NCBI RefSeq assembly: GCF_015762685.1
Contig: NZ_PEHF01000027.1
Location: forward strand, 1 to 64,000
Direction of reading: 5' to 3'
DNA: 64,000 bases
From: Candidatus Symbiopectobacterium sp. 'North America'
Lineage (GTDB): Bacteria > Pseudomonadota > Gammaproteobacteria > Enterobacterales > Enterobacteriaceae
How positions within the stretch are numbered: the stretch's first letter is position 1; every line of letters starts with the position of its first letter. Made by a program: the position numbers and the translations under genes. Below, in pieces: positions 31,484-43,057 of the stretch. A model generated the notes under the pieces. That model was not told the origin of the DNA and searched no databases. It saw only the letters and a list, made by a program, of their open reading frames with translations.

Positions 31484-32530
31484 ATGTCACATTCCCCACT
31501 GGCACGCAGAGTGTGCCTGATTCTGGTCAGTCTGGCGATCAACAACACCGTGATGGCCGACAGCCAGCCATTGACCAGCCTGGAAGGTAAAACCATGGGG
31601 ACCTTTTACAGCGTAAAGATCAGCGGCGATCTGCCTGAAGATAAAGCGCATCTGCAACAAGATATCGATGCCCTGCTTGAACAGGCCAACAACGATATTT
31701 CCACTTACCGTGAAGACTCCATTCTGTCGCGCTTTAACCACTATCAAGGCAGCGATCCGCAGCCCATTCCCGGCGGTATGGCAGACATTATTCTGGTGGC
31801 CCAGCGCATTGGCCAGGCGACAGACAATGCCATGGATATTACCGTGGGGCCGCTGGTGAATCTGTGGGGATTTGGGCCACAAAAACAGCCGGTGACTATT
31901 CCCACTCAAGCGCGAATCGATGACGCCCGTCAGCGCGTCGGCTTGCAGCACCTTACGCTTACCAGCAACAGCAAGGGAGAGTGGTTGCAAAAAGATCTGC
32001 CGTCATTGTATGTGGATCTCTCGACCTTGGGTGAAGGTTACGGTGCCGATCTGTTGGCGCAGTTGATGACACGCAAGGGCATTACCAATTATCTGGTTTC
32101 AGTCGGCGGTGCCATTTCAAGTCGTGGGGTCAATGGGCAAGGGATGCCGTGGCGGATGGCGATTCAGAAACCTACCGATAAGGAAAACGCGGTGCAAGCG
32201 GCAGTCGATCTGCAAGGGTATTCCATCAGTACCTCGGGCAGCTATCGCAACTACTTCGAACAGGACGGCAAACGCTATTCCCACGTCATCGACCCCAGCA
32301 CCGGCCACCCCATCAATCATACGCTGGTGTCTGCCACGGTGATTGCCAAAACCGCTCTCGAAGCGGACGGTTGGGATACAGGGTTAATGGTATTGGGAAC
32401 GGAAAAAGCGCTGAAAGTGGCCGAGCAGCACGGGTTGGCGGTTTATATGATTACCAAAACCGACAACGGATTCGAAACGGTGATGACTCCCCAGTTCAAA
32501 GCCTTCTTGCAACAAGAGGCCAAACCTTAA
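31484..32530 (+). CDS. apbE: ApbE, FAD:protein FMN transferase
   Basis: A signal peptide (ending in VMA) precedes the ApbE fold: LEGKTMGTFYSVKI, DITVGPLVNLWGFGP, VDLSTLGEGYGADLL and the Mg2+-binding TALEADGWDTGLMVLG. It attaches FMN to threonine residues of periplasm-facing flavoproteins such as NqrB, NqrC and RnfG. Ribosome-binding AGGAG lies about 12 bases before the start. There is no lipobox Cys, so it should be a soluble periplasmic protein rather than the usual lipoprotein. Intact, 348 residues. Confidence 0.9.
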   Translation: MSHSPLARRVCLILVSLAINNTVMADSQPLTSLEGKTMGTFYSVKISGDLPEDKAHLQQDIDALLEQANNDISTYREDSILSRFNHYQGSDPQPIPGGMADIILVAQRIGQATDNAMDITVGPLVNLWGFGPQKQPVTIPTQARIDDARQRVGLQHLTLTSNSKGEWLQKDLPSLYVDLSTLGEGYGADLLAQLMTRKGITNYLVSVGGAISSRGVNGQGMPWRMAIQKPTDKENAVQAAVDLQGYSISTSGSYRNYFEQDGKRYSHVIDPSTGHPINHTLVSATVIAKTALEADGWDTGLMVLGTEKALKVAEQHGLAVYMITKTDNGFETVMTPQFKAFLQQEAKP

Positions 32531-32540
32531 CGTCGGATGA

Positions 32541-32703
32541 GGTTGCTGATAAACAGCCCTACTCCCACCGTCATTCCTCTCTCGTTATCCTCGGCGAAAG
32601 CCGGGGATCTCTGTAAGAATAAATGTATTTCTTCTGCATGAGATTCCCGCCTTCGCGGGAATGACGGCGGTGGAGGGAATGACGAGAGGTAAAGTGACTC
32701 TGT
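32541..32703. repeat. Palindromic intergenic repeat, copy 2 (inverted)
   Basis: In reverse orientation to copies 1 and 3. It contains TCGGCGAAAGCCGGGGATCT and GAGATTCCCGCCTTCGCGGG, bounded by GTTGCTGATAAAC and TCTGTCAGCAGC, which are inverted with respect to each other. It lies between the converging apbE and ppsA genes. Confidence 0.75.
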
Positions 32704-32708
32704 CAGCA

Positions 32709-32743
32709 GCAGCAGGCCCCGGCTTTGCTGGGGCCTGCTGCTA
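32709..32743 (-). terminator. Hairpin after ppsA
   Basis: AGCAGCAGGCCCC/GGGGCCTGCTGCT forms a strong 13-bp stem 9 bp beyond the ppsA stop. A T tract is absent, so it may stabilise the message rather than terminate it. Confidence 0.5.
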
Positions 32744-32751
32744 CTGCACGA

Positions 32752-35127
32752 TTACTTTTCTGCCAGCGTTAACCAGGTCTGCACCACGGTATCCGGATTG
32801 AGCGACAGGCTGTCGATGCCTTGCTCCATCAGCCAGATGGCAAAGTCTTCATGATCGGAAGGGCCTTGTCCGCAAATCTCCACGTATTTCCCCTGTGCCT
32901 TGGCTGCTTTGATCGCCATCGAAAGCAGCGCTTTCACCGCGTCGTTGCGCTCATCAAACAGTTCAGACACCACGCCGGAATCGCGATCCAGCCCCAACGC
33001 CAACGGCGTCATGTCGTTAGAGCCGATGGAAAAACCATCGAAGTGCGCCAGGAACTGATCCGCCAGCAGCGCGTTCGACGGGATCTCACACATCATGATC
33101 ACCTTGAGGCCATTCTCACCGCGCTTGAGCCCTTGCTGCGCCAGCTCAGCAACCACGGCTTCCGCCTGTGCCACAGTACGCACAAACGGGATCATCACTT
33201 CCACGTTGGTCAGCCCCATGTCATTACGCACGCGTTTCACCGCAGCACATTCCAAGGCAAAGCACGCTTTAAAATCCGTTGACACATAGCGCCCGGCGCC
33301 ACGGAAGCCCAGCATCGGGTTTTCCTCATGCGGCTCATAGCCCTCACCGCCCACCAGGTTGGCGTATTCGTTAGATTTAAAGTCGGACAGACGCACAATC
33401 ACGCGTTTCGGCCAGAACGCCGCCGCCAGGGTAGCAATCCCTTCAGTCAGGCGCGCAACGTAAAGCTCAACCGGATCGTCATAGCCCTGCATCAGCCCTT
33501 TGATCTCTTTTTGCAGCTCTGGCGTTTGACTATCGAACTCCAGCAACGCACGCGGGTGCACGCCTATCATGCGATTAATGATAAACTCCAGCCGCGCCAG
33601 GCCGACGCCATCGTTGGGCAGGCAGGCGAAATCAAATGCCCGATCGGGATTCCCTACGTTCATCATGATTTTCAACGGCACCGAGGGCATCTCGTTGACT
33701 TGTGAACTCTTGACCTTAAATTCCAGCAGATCGGCATAGACGTATCCGGTGTCCCCTTCCGCACAGGATACGGTGGCTTTTTCGCCGTCATGGAGGCGCT
33801 CAGTCGCATCACCACAGCCCACTACCGCAGGAATACCCAGCTCACGCGCAATAATCGCTGCGTGGCAGGTGTGACCGCCACGATTGGTCACGATAGCCGC
33901 GGCTTTCTTCATAATCGGCTCCCAATCCGGGTCGGTCATGTCGGTCACCAGCACATCCCCCGCCTGCACCAAGTGCATTTCGCTGATATCCTGAATCACT
34001 TTTACCGGGCCGGCACCGATACGGTGTCCGATAGCACGGCCTTCCGCCAGCACCTTGCCACGTTTAATCAGTTGGTAACGCTCCATTACCTGACCGTTGG
34101 AGCGTACCGTCTCCGGCCGCGCCTGTACGATGTAGAGCTTGCCGGTGTGCCCGTCTTTCGCCCATTCAATATCCATCGGGCGACCGTAGTGTTTTTCAAT
34201 CAGCAGCGCCTGATGCGCTAACGCTTCCACTTCGGTATCCGTCAGGCTGAAACGCACGCTCAGTTCTGCTGGCACATCCTCAATACGCACCTGTTTGCCG
34301 TGAGCCTGGCTGTCGGCAAACACCATGCGGATTTTTTTCGAACCCATGGTACGGCGCAGAATGGCCGGTTTGCGGTTAAGCAACGTCGGTTTGTGCACGT
34401 AAAATTCATCCGGATTCACAGCCCCTTGCACCACCATTTCCCCTAGGCCGTAGGCGAATGTGATAAACACCACCTGATCGAAACCGGATTCCGTATCCAG
34501 CGTAAACATCACCCCCAATGCCGCCAGATCCGAACGCACCATGCGCTGCACCCCAGCGGAGAGCGCCACACTTTGATGATCGTAGCCCTGATGCACACGG
34601 TAAGAGATGGCGCGATCGTTAAACAACGAAGCAAACACATGCTTCACCGCCACCATCACCGCATCGATACCCTGCACATTGAGGAAGGTTTCCTGCTGCC
34701 CGGCAAAGGAGGCATCAGGCATGTCCTCTGCCGTCGCGGAAGAGCGCACCGCAAAAGAGGCCTCTTTTTCCCCTTCGGCCAGTTGATCGTAAGTCGCGCT
34801 GATCGCCTGCTCCAGTTCAGGCTGGAACGGTGTGTCGATAATCCACTGACGAATTTGCGCGCCCGCTTTGGAGAGTTGGTTCACATCATCGATATCGGTA
34901 CGATCCAGCAACTCATAGATTCGCTGGTCGATACCGCTCTGCGTAAGGAAATCGTTAAACGCCTGCGCCGTTGTCGCAAAACCATTGGGAACCGATACGC
35001 CAAGTTCTGACAAATGAGTGATCATCTCACCCAAAGAGGCATTCTTGCCACCCACCCGCTCAACGTCATGCATACCGAGCTGGTTATACCAAAGGACATT
35101 ACGCAAATCATGGCCGTTATTGGACAT
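32752..35127 (-). CDS. ppsA: Phosphoenolpyruvate synthase
   Basis: The start [14 protein letters not shown] has AAGGA upstream; an in-frame start seven codons earlier is less likely. Domains in order are the ATP-grasp/PEP-utilising N-domain ([11 protein letters not shown]), the swivelling phosphohistidine domain ([19 protein letters not shown]) and the PEP-binding barrel ([32 protein letters not shown]). The 791-residue enzyme converts pyruvate and ATP to PEP, AMP and phosphate in gluconeogenesis. It is divergent from ppsR, its broken regulator, and has a Cra site upstream. Intact. Confidence 0.97.
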   Translation of the reverse strand: MSNNGHDLRNVLWYNQLGMHDVERVGGKNASLGEMITHLSELGVSVPNGFATTAQAFNDFLTQSGIDQRIYELLDRTDIDDVNQLSKAGAQIRQWIIDTPFQPELEQAISATYDQLAEGEKEASFAVRSSATAEDMPDASFAGQQETFLNVQGIDAVMVAVKHVFASLFNDRAISYRVHQGYDHQSVALSAGVQRMVRSDLAALGVMFTLDTESGFDQVVFITFAYGLGEMVVQGAVNPDEFYVHKPTLLNRKPAILRRTMGSKKIRMVFADSQAHGKQVRIEDVPAELSVRFSLTDTEVEALAHQALLIEKHYGRPMDIEWAKDGHTGKLYIVQARPETVRSNGQVMERYQLIKRGKVLAEGRAIGHRIGAGPVKVIQDISEMHLVQAGDVLVTDMTDPDWEPIMKKAAAIVTNRGGHTCHAAIIARELGIPAVVGCGDATERLHDGEKATVSCAEGDTGYVYADLLEFKVKSSQVNEMPSVPLKIMMNVGNPDRAFDFACLPNDGVGLARLEFIINRMIGVHPRALLEFDSQTPELQKEIKGLMQGYDDPVELYVARLTEGIATLAAAFWPKRVIVRLSDFKSNEYANLVGGEGYEPHEENPMLGFRGAGRYVSTDFKACFALECAAVKRVRNDMGLTNVEVMIPFVRTVAQAEAVVAELAQQGLKRGENGLKVIMMCEIPSNALLADQFLAHFDGFSIGSNDMTPLALGLDRDSGVVSELFDERNDAVKALLSMAIKAAKAQGKYVEICGQGPSDHEDFAIWLMEQGIDSLSLNPDTVVQTWLTLAEK

Positions 35128-35461
35128 TGAAAATAATCCTTTCTGCATACGATTTCGGCCTGCATACCACGGGGTATGGAGACCATTGGGGATATGTAAA
35201 ATGTTGGTTAGGCAATTGCCTCAACGCCATGAATGTAGCATAGCGTTTAACAAACCTGGGAAAGGTGAATCGTTCAACCTATGAAATAAAAACGATTTCA
35301 CTGCTGAATCTTGCTTAACGGGGTAAAAATACAATACTGTAAAAGTTTAACTGGTTTATCATGAAGATAATAAAGTGATGTTTCATTAAAAATATCGTTC
35401 AGAGCCAATTTTTGAACGAGTTTAGTAACGCTTTTTCGCAGAAAAAAATGCAGGGGTTGAT
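35128..35461. other. Divergent ppsA/ppsR control region
   Basis: No gene. It contains the Cra site at 35264-35277 and AT-rich promoter DNA for both genes. Confidence 0.6.
35264..35277. promoter_or_regulatory. Cra operator of ppsA
   Basis: GGTGAATCGTTCAA fits the Cra consensus RSTGAAWCSNTHHW at every position and lies 137 bp upstream of the ppsA start. Cra activates ppsA in E. coli. Confidence 0.75.
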
Positions 35462-36283
35462 GTGAAAAGAAGCGTCTTTTATATCTCCGATGGTACCGCC
35501 ATCACCGCTGAAGTATTAGGCCATGCGGTGCTTTCTCAGTTTCCTGTCAACACGGTCAGTTACACGCTGCCGTTTGTGGAAAGTGAAGAGCGCGCCAACG
35601 TGGTACGCGAGCGTATCAATACGCTCTACCAGCAAACGGGCGTGCGCCCTCTGGTGTTTTATTCCATCATCAGCCAGACGGTGCGGGATATTATTAACAG
35701 CAGCGACGGTTTTTGTCAGGATATCGTGCAGGCGCTGGTTGCGCCATTACAAGGAGAGCTCAATATTCCTTCCGCGCCGGAGGCCAATCGCACCCACGGT
35801 CTGACCGTTAAAAACCTCGGCAAATATGATGCGCGCATCGCCGCCATTGACTATACCCTCGCCCACGACGATGGCATTTCATTACGCAATCTCGATCAGG
35901 CGCAGGTGATTTTACTCGGCGTGTCCCGCTGCGGCAAAACGCCCACCAGCCTGTACCTCGCCATGCAGTTTGGCATTCGCGCGGCCAACTACCCTTTCAT
36001 CGCCGATGATTATGGACAATTTACGCCTGCCTGAAGCGCTTAAACCGTTTCAACACAACTGTTCGGCCTGACCATCCATGCCGAACGTTTGGCCGCGATC
36101 CGTGAAGAGCGGCGCGGTAACAGTCGTTATGCGTCGTTACGTCAGTGCCGAATAGAACTGAGCGAAGTAGAAGCGCTGTTTCGACGTCACCAGATCCCTT
36201 ATCTCAACACGGCAAACTACTCCGTGGAGGAGATTTCTGCCAAGATCATCGACATATTAGGCATGAGTCGTCGCATTTACTAG
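35462..36283 (+). pseudogene. ppsR: PpsR, PEP synthase regulatory kinase/phosphotransferase, two frameshifts
   Basis: The frame opens with family sequence ([20 protein letters not shown]) and the P-loop-like [19 protein letters not shown]. One extra T near 36011 turns [16 protein letters not shown] into YGQFTPA-stop (TGA at 36032). About 45 bp on, one base is lost near 36057 (QHK), which restores the original frame for [11 protein letters not shown] to the natural end SRRIY. PpsR inactivates PpsA by ADP-dependent phosphorylation of a Thr and reactivates it. The product would be 190 instead of about 273 residues and lacks the C-terminal helices. Confidence 0.9.
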
Positions 36284-36616
36284 TACATTATCATTTTTTA
36301 ACAAAAGCGGGTTGAATTGCCCCCTGATTCGGTTATCGTGGACGTCATGACTTCCCGACATGTCGTCGTAGCGAAGCAACCCATTTGGTAGGAGACGGGG
36401 AAAAACTGACATTCGCTTAGTGCCCAAGCGTCCCGCCGCCGTCTGACACGATGCGCGAGTCATTCACTCACCATAGCCTTATCTTCAGGAAGATAAACGC
36501 AGTGTGAGCTATGATTTATTTCTATGCGCGTTACCCCTTGGTTCAGCGGGGTTTCTTTGCGAGACGAACCGCCCTGCGACACGGTCCCCTGACCGACCCG
36601 TAAGCACAGATATTGC
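36284..36616. other. Gene-free region upstream of aroH
   Basis: No reading frame with support. I looked for a TrpR operator, as at E. coli aroH, and could not identify one confidently. Confidence 0.4.
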
Positions 36617-37663
36617 ATGTTAAAAACTGATGAGTTACGCAGCCAGCGGCTCGATCGTCTGATCGCGCCGCAGGTCTTGCTGGCGCAATTGCCGGTTACA
36701 CCTGCGGTTGCGGAAAAAGTGACAACGTCACGAAATAAGATAGAAAATATTCTTACCGGAAAAGATCCCCGGTTGCTGGTGATCGTTGGCCCCTGTTCTA
36801 TCCACGATGTTGATGCTGCGCTCGATTATGCACGGCAGCTCGCTACACTGCGTGCCCGCTATCAGGATCGGCTGGAAATCGTGATGCGCACCTATTTTGA
36901 AAAGCCGCGCACCGTTGTCGGCTGGAAAGGGTTAATTTCCGATCCAGCCCTTGATGGCAGCTATCAGGTCAATCACGGTCTGACATTGGCACGCCGTCTG
37001 CTGCTGGATATCAACGCGCTTGGTCTACCAACAGCAACAGAATTTCTGGATATGGTCACCGGGCAATACATTGCCGATATCATCAGTTGGGGAGCCATTG
37101 GCGCGCGAACCACGGAAAGCCAGATCCACCGCGAAATGGCCTCCGCCCTCTCCTGCCCGGTGGGTTTCAAAAATGGCACCGACGGCAATCTGCGTATCGC
37201 TATTGATGCCATCCGTGCCGCGCGCGCGTCGCATCTGTTTCTCTCGCCAGATAAACAAGGGAAAATGACCATCTACCAGACGCATGGCAACCCCTATGGC
37301 CATATCATTCTGCGCGGCGGGAAAAATCCCAATTATCACGCTGCCGATATTCAGGCCGCCTGCGAACTGCTGCGCGAATTCGCTTTACCATCACAGTTGG
37401 TGGTGGATTTTAGCCACGGCAACAGCTACAAACAGTACCAGCGACAAATGGATGTGTGTGCCGATGTGTGTCAACAAATACGTTCGGGTTAGCGCGCCAT
37501 TGCAGGTGTTATGGTGGAAAGCTTTCTGGTTGAAGGTCAGCAACCGTTGGCTGCGCTGCAAACGCTGGTTTACGGTAAATCGATTACCGATGGCTGCCTG
37601 GGCTGGCAGGACACTGAAACCCTGCTTGCACAGTTAGCCGATGCGGTAGACAGCAGCTTCTAA
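36617..37663 (+). pseudogene. aroH: DAHP synthase (AroH type), amber codon
   Basis: The sequence matches AroH-type 3-deoxy-D-arabino-heptulosonate-7-phosphate synthase (LLVIVGPCSIHD, RTYFEKPRTVVGWKGLISDP, WGAIGARTTESQIHREMAS, LVVDFSHGN). TAG at 37490-37492 interrupts QQIRSG-stop-RAIAGVMVESFL, where Ser is expected (TCG to TAG), removing the last 57 residues including part of the active-site barrel. The frame continues to a natural TAA at 37661. The enzyme starts the shikimate pathway from PEP and erythrose-4-phosphate. AroF or AroG isozymes, if present, could substitute. Confidence 0.9.
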
Positions 37664-37790
37664 CGCCCTACTGCCTTTCAACCGCGCACGGTCATTCCTG
37701 GTCGTGCGCTGCCGCTCCATCATCCTCTGCTGCCTTACCTGTTTCCGACGTATTAAGAAATCTTCACTTGATGTCACCTTTTGGAAAAAT

Positions 37791-37809
37791 GAAAATGATT
37801 CTCATTTAT
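37791..37809 (+). promoter_or_regulatory. Fur box of the hmu operon
   Basis: GAAAATGATTCTCATTTAT matches the 19-bp Fur consensus at most positions and lies about 60 bp upstream of hmuS, as expected for an iron-repressed heme-uptake operon. Confidence 0.8.
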
Positions 37810-37867
37810 TAAGTTAATTATTTCTAATACGATAATATCCATCGCAGAACGACCACAGGAACAGACA

Positions 37868-38923
37868 ATACCGAACGCGATTTATGCTCAATACCTGCAA
37901 GCCAAAAACAACAATCCCCGCCAGTAAGCTCGTGATATCGCCACGACACTAGGCATCAGTGAAGCAGTGTTGACGCACGCACGCGTCGGTCATGATGCGC
38001 AACGCTTGCAAGGGGATGCCAAGCGCTGGCTGCTGCGCTGGCGCTGGAGAAGGTAGGCCAGACCAAGTCCATCACGCGCAACACCTATGCGGTGCACGAA
38101 CAGGTTGGCGTTTACCAAAATCAACATTTGGACGGCCATGCGGGGCTGATCCTCAATCCTTACGCGCTGGATCTTCGCTTGTTTTTGCAGCAGTGGAATC
38201 TGGCATTCAACCTGCGGGAAGAGACCGCACGTGGCGAGCGTCATAGCATTCAATTTTTTGACCATCAGGGTGATGCTATCCTGAAGGTGTATGCCACCGA
38301 ACAGACCGATATGACGGCATGGGATGCCTATCCTGGCCGAATTTGTCACGGAGGTTAACCCTGAGGTACAGTTACGTCCGGAAACCCCGGCGGCCACTCA
38401 GGTCCCCAGCATCAACCAGGCGGCATTTGAAGCCGAATGGCGTGCCATGACGGACGTACACCAATTTTTCATTCCACTTAAACGCTACAATCTTACGCGT
38501 CAACAGGCTTTCCGCGCCGTTAAAGACGATCTGGCCTGTCGGGTCGATAACAGCGCCCTGTCGCAAATTCTTAGCGCTGCGCAGCAGGATCAAAACGATA
38601 TCATGGTGTTCGTTGGCAGCCGTGGCTGCGTACAGATTTTCACCGGCCCCATCGCCCGAGTGGAGAAAATGGCGCAGCACGCGGAATGGATCAACATTTT
38701 CAACCCGGATTTCACCCTGCACCTGATTGAAGATGAGATTGCCGAAAGCTGGATCACCTGTAAACCAACCGCAGACGGTGTCGTCACCAGCCTGGAACTC
38801 TATGCGGCTGATGGCACGCAAATCGCACAGCTGTTTGGCCAGCGTACTGAAGGCACGCCAGAACAAGCACAATGGCCCAAACAAATCGAGGCGCTCACCG
38901 CAAATAAGGAACTGGTCGCATGA
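37868..38923 (+). pseudogene. hmuS: HmuS hemin-degrading/transport protein, multiply broken
   Basis: The family start appears as ATA at 37868 (ATA-CCG-AAC-GCG reading IPNAIYAQYLQAK), suggesting a lost ATG. TAA at 37925-37927 interrupts NPRQ-stop-ARDIATTLG, where Tyr is expected. A one-base loss near 38022 shifts the frame in GDAKALAAAL, and an extra T at about 38329 shifts it again in TAWDAILAEFV. The C-terminal half (FIPLKRYNLTRQQAF, GSRGCVQIFTGPI, WINIFNPDFTLHL) is open. HmuS-type proteins bind and degrade heme in the cytoplasm. Four lesions make it nonfunctional. Confidence 0.93.
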
Positions 38924-39738
38924 AAAACTGGCTTTACGCACTGCTCCTGACGCTGCCACTGAGTGCCAGCGCCAATGAACGTATCGTCTCCATTGGCGGT
39001 GATGTAACCGAAATCATCTATGCGCTTGGCGCTGAGCAGCAGCTCATTGCCCGCGACAGCACCAGCATGCACCCGGCTGCAACGCAAGCACTGCCGGATG
39101 TTGGCTATATGCGCCAATTGAATGCGGAAGGCATTCTGTCATTAAAACCGTCGTTAGTGATTGCCAGTGAGTTGTCACAACCCTCTCTGGTGCTCAAGCA
39201 AGTGGCAGACAGCGGCGTCAAAGTGATCATGATTCCTGCACAACCGACGCTGGAAAGTATTCCGCAGAAAATCAACACGATTGCACAGGCGTTGCACAAA
39301 GAGAGCGAAGGCAAAGTACTGACCGACCGTTATCAGCAGCAGGTATCCGCTGTGGCACAGCAACCGCTGCCCGTCAAAGAGCTGTTTGTTCTCAGTCACG
39401 GTGGCATGACGGCCATGGCAGCAGGGAAAAATACGCCCGCCGATACGGTAATTCGCGCTGCCGGATTACAAAATGCTATGCCTGATGTCGTGCGTTACCA
39501 GCCGCTATCGCAAGAAGGCGTTATCGCCAGTGCGCCCGATCTGTTGTTGATCTCCGCACAAGGGTTGCAGAGTTTAGGGGGCGAAGAGAAAATCTGGCAG
39601 TTGCCCGGTGTTGCACTGACCCCTGCGAGCAAACACCGCCGTGTCCTGGTGGTCGATGATATGGCGATGCTTGGCTTTACGCTGGAAACCCCTGCGCTGT
39701 TAACCACGCTGCATCACGCCGCCGAGCAGGTAAAATGA
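38920..39738 (+). CDS. hmuT: HmuT periplasmic heme-binding protein
   Basis: A signal peptide (cleavage near SASA-NE) precedes a class III substrate-binding fold: [20 protein letters not shown] and the heme-contact region [23 protein letters not shown]. It delivers heme to the HmuUV ABC transporter. The start overlaps the hmuS stop by 4 bp and the stop overlaps hmuU, as in coupled operons. Intact, 272 residues. Confidence 0.92.
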   Translation: MKNWLYALLLTLPLSASANERIVSIGGDVTEIIYALGAEQQLIARDSTSMHPAATQALPDVGYMRQLNAEGILSLKPSLVIASELSQPSLVLKQVADSGVKVIMIPAQPTLESIPQKINTIAQALHKESEGKVLTDRYQQQVSAVAQQPLPVKELFVLSHGGMTAMAAGKNTPADTVIRAAGLQNAMPDVVRYQPLSQEGVIASAPDLLLISAQGLQSLGGEEKIWQLPGVALTPASKHRRVLVVDDMAMLGFTLETPALLTTLHHAAEQVK

Positions 39739-40740
39739 GACTACGGCAACGTCCCCGCCTGATTCTGGCGGGGCTAATGTGTTTCACTCTGCTGTTAATG
39801 CTGGGTGCCGCCAATATGGGGGCACTCACCCTCTCCTTCCGCCAACTGTGGCATGCTCCGCTCAGCGACCCGCTGTGGCATATCTGGCTCAATATTCGCC
39901 TGCCACGCGTCCTGCTGGCACTGTTGGTGGGCAGCGCGCTCGCCGCGGCCGGTGCAGTGATGCAGGAGCTGTTCCGCAACCCGCTGGCTGATCCCGGCTT
40001 GCTGCGTATCAGTAGCGGAGCGGCGTTGTTTGTCGCGTTTGCACTGTTGATGCCTTTGGGCCTTCCGCCGTTGCTGGCGCTCTACAGCCCGATGTTGGCT
40101 GCTTTCGCCGGCAGTCTGACGGTGACAGCCATTCTGTTTATGCTGGGACGCGATGAACGTAGCGGCGTGACGCGCCTGCTGTTAACCGGCATTGCCCTGA
40201 ATGCCCGATGTGGGGCAGCCGTTGGCGTACTGACCTACATCAGTAACGATCAGCAATTGCGTCAGTTTTCGCTCTGGGGTATGGGCAGCCTGGGGCAAGC
40301 GCAGTGGCCAGTGTTGCTGGTTGCCGCTTCGCTGATCGTTCCCGCCATGGTGGGTGTTCAGTGTTATGCCCGCAAACTCAATCTGCTCCAGTTGGGTGAT
40401 GAAGACGCACACTATCTGGGCGTCAAGGTGAAACAGACCAAGCTGATATTACTGCTGCTCAGCGCGCTGCTGGTTGGCTCTGCGGTAGCGGTCAGCGGCG
40501 TGATTGTGTTTATCGGACTGGCTATCCCGCATCTGATTCGCATGAACCTGAGTGCCGACCACCGTTGGTTACTCCCCCGGTTCAGAGCCGGCAGGTGCGG
40601 GTTTGCTTATCGCGGCCGATACGCTGGCTCGCACGGTGCTGGCTCCGGCGGAAATGCCCGTGGGTTTGCTCACCAGCCTGATAGGGGGTCCCTACTTCCT
40701 ATGGCTCATTATCACGCACAAGGGACGAACCCATGACTAA
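39735..40740 (+). pseudogene. hmuU: HmuU heme ABC transporter permease, C-terminal frameshift
   Basis: A BtuC/FecCD-type permease with the family motifs LPRVLLALLVGSALAAAGAVMQ, NPLADPGLLRISSGAA and FIGLAIPHLIRM. A C run at 40574-40578 has one base too many: the frame after DHRWLLP becomes a basic tail, whereas the correct frame gives [33 protein letters not shown] and stops at 40738 just inside hmuV. The last two helices are lost, so a working dimer is unlikely. Homopolymer length makes sequencing error possible here. Confidence 0.88.
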
Positions 40741-41515
40741 CCGCCTGACGGCCCAGCATCTGCACTATCAGGTTGCCGGACGCACCCTGATTGATGATGT
40801 TTCGTTGGATATCAACGGCGGTGAGATCGTCGCGATTATTGGCCAGAATGGGGCGGGAAAATCCACGCTGCTGCGGCTGCTCACCGGCTATCTGGCACCC
40901 GACAGCGGTGAATGTCAGTTGGCCGGAAAAACGCTCGCAGACTGGCAGCCTGATGCCTTGGCCAAAACCAGCGCCGTGATGCGCCAGCACGGTGCGCTGA
41001 ATTTTCCCTTCAGCGTGCGCGACGTGGTCGCCATGGGACGTGCGCCCTATCGCCACGATCGCGCAGGTGACAGCGTGGTCGATCATGTCATGGCGTTAAC
41101 CGAATGCACGGCGCTGGCCCAACAGGATTATCGCCATCTTTCCGGCGGGGAACAGCAGCGCGTGCAGTTGGCACGCGTGCTGGCGCAGTTATGGCACCCG
41201 ACACCGACGCCCTGCAGGCTGTTTCTCGATGAACCGACATCTGCACTCGATCTCTATCATCAGCAACACCTGCTGCGCTTACTTAAACAGCTCATACAAC
41301 AGCAGCCCCTTGCGGTATGTTGCATCCTGCACGACCTGAATCTTGCCGCGCTGTATGCCGATCGCATTGCACTGCTGCATCAGGGAAAACTGGTGGCACA
41401 AGGCACGCCGCAGGCGGTATTGCAAAGCGAAACGCTCACGCAGTGGTATCAGGCTGACGTGCTGGTACATCCGCACCCCGACGACGCGACGCCGCAGGTT
41501 TTTCTGCGCCGTTAG
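40733..41515 (+). CDS. hmuV: HmuV heme ABC transporter ATPase
   Basis: The 260-residue ATPase shows Walker [10 protein letters not shown], signature [18 protein letters not shown], Walker [13 protein letters not shown] and switch [15 protein letters not shown]. It powers heme import through HmuU. It overlaps the true end of hmuU by 8 bp. Intact, while hmuS and hmuU are broken. Confidence 0.94.
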   Translation: MTNRLTAQHLHYQVAGRTLIDDVSLDINGGEIVAIIGQNGAGKSTLLRLLTGYLAPDSGECQLAGKTLADWQPDALAKTSAVMRQHGALNFPFSVRDVVAMGRAPYRHDRAGDSVVDHVMALTECTALAQQDYRHLSGGEQQRVQLARVLAQLWHPTPTPCRLFLDEPTSALDLYHQQHLLRLLKQLIQQQPLAVCCILHDLNLAALYADRIALLHQGKLVAQGTPQAVLQSETLTQWYQADVLVHPHPDDATPQVFLRR

Positions 41516-41516
41516 C

Positions 41517-42968
41517 CTAGCTGGAACAAGACACTTCCAACGCTTTACCCCACGCTGGCGGTTCTGCCGCCAGCGATTGGCATTCGGGCTGTTCATCATA
41601 TGGACGAGAAAGCGCCTGATGCAACTGCGTTAACAGGCCTACATCATCCTGCTCTGCTGCTTCAATCGCCTGCTGCGCCAGGTAGTTACGCAGGATATAT
41701 TTCGGATTAGCCGCTTTCATGCTGTGCTGACGTTCAGCGTCACTCTGCGTCTCCTGCGCCAGACGTGCACGATAGTCGCGAAACCAGGCATCAAATGCGG
41801 CTCGGTCGATAAACAGGTCACGCAGCGGCAATTCGGCCTGCTGCACGTTGGTATCGCTCAGCAGACGGAAAGTGCGGGTATAGTCACTGCGCTCACGCGC
41901 CATCAAGTTCAGCAATCCCACCAGCAGATCGTTATCTCTGGCATCCGCATCGAAAAAACCCAACTTGGCGCACATCAGTTGACCAAAATGCGCCATCAGG
42001 GCCGGTTCATAGCAACCCAGCGCGGTTTCAAGTGATTCCACCGACAACAATCCAGAGAGTGCCTGCGCCAAGCGATGCAAATTCCACAGTGCTACTGCGG
42101 GCTGGTTGTCAAAGGCATAACGACCGTGGTAATCGGAGTGATTACAGACAAAGTCAGGTTGGTAGTCATCCATAAAACCGTAGGGGCCATAATCGAACGT
42201 CAGGCCAAGGATCGACATATTGTCCGTGTTCATTACGCCGTGGGCGAACCCCATCGCCTACCAATGGGCAACCATGCGCGCCGTGCGTTCGACTATATCG
42301 GTAAACCAAAGCGAGTAGCGTTGTTCATCGTGCTACCACTGTGGCCAGTGGTGCGTGATAGCGAAATCGGCCAGTTTTTTCACCTGCTCCGGCTGACGCG
42401 CATAGTAAAAATGTTCAAAATGCCCAAAACTTAGATGACTTTCGGCAACACGCATCAGCATCGCACCCTGCTCCTGCTGTTCGCGCTGAACGGGTTCATC
42501 GCTGGTGACGATCGCTAAGGCGCGCGTGGTAGGAATGCCCAGATGATGCAGAGCTTCCGACGCGAGAAACTCGCGAATCACCGATCGCAGCACCGCGCGA
42601 CCGTCTCCCATGCGAGAATAGGGAGTCAACCCTGCCCCTTTCAGGTGCCACTCCATACTAGAGCCGTTCGCCAGTCGATGCTCACCCAGCAAAATCCCCC
42701 GCCCATCGCCCAATTGTCCGGCCCATACGCCAAACTGATGGCCACTATAAACCTGCGCCAACGGCAGCATACCGGGCAGCAGCGTCTTTCCTTGCCAGAT
42801 ATCAATATGTTCAGGCTGAAACCAACGGTCAGGCACCCCTAATTGCTCCGCCAGTTCCGCGCTGTTATACAGCAAGCACGCCCCCTGCAACGGTGTGGGC
42901 GAAAGCGCCGTGTAACATCCGGGCAAGGCGTCATGGTAGTGATGGGTAAATCGTAATCCCTGTGTCAT
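41517..42968 (-). pseudogene. selO: SelO (YdiU) protein AMPylase, two amber codons
   Basis: The frame encodes the pseudokinase-fold AMPylase: [64 protein letters not shown] and the C-terminal [13 protein letters not shown] at 42333-42335 (HHWPQW-stop-HDEQR) and TAG at 42258-42260 (VAHW-stop-AMGF) both replace Gln (CAG to TAG), upstream of the catalytic NTD motif. SelO AMPylates proteins in the oxidative-stress response. Both lesions are C-to-T transitions on the coding strand. Confidence 0.92.
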
Positions 42969-43057
42969 CGTCGTTCTGTCACTCTACTGCGTCTGTCAAA
43001 CTTGAGTGTAGAACGCCAACAGGGAAATAAACACGGAGGAAATGCAGGGGTACTGGT

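Noticed and set aside
31311-31520. 69-codon open frame downstream of ydiK
   Set aside because: It begins inside the conserved rprA RNA and runs through its terminator into apbE.
36284-36616. TrpR operator or attenuator before aroH
   Set aside because: No sequence close enough to the TrpR consensus and no leader peptide with Trp codons was found.
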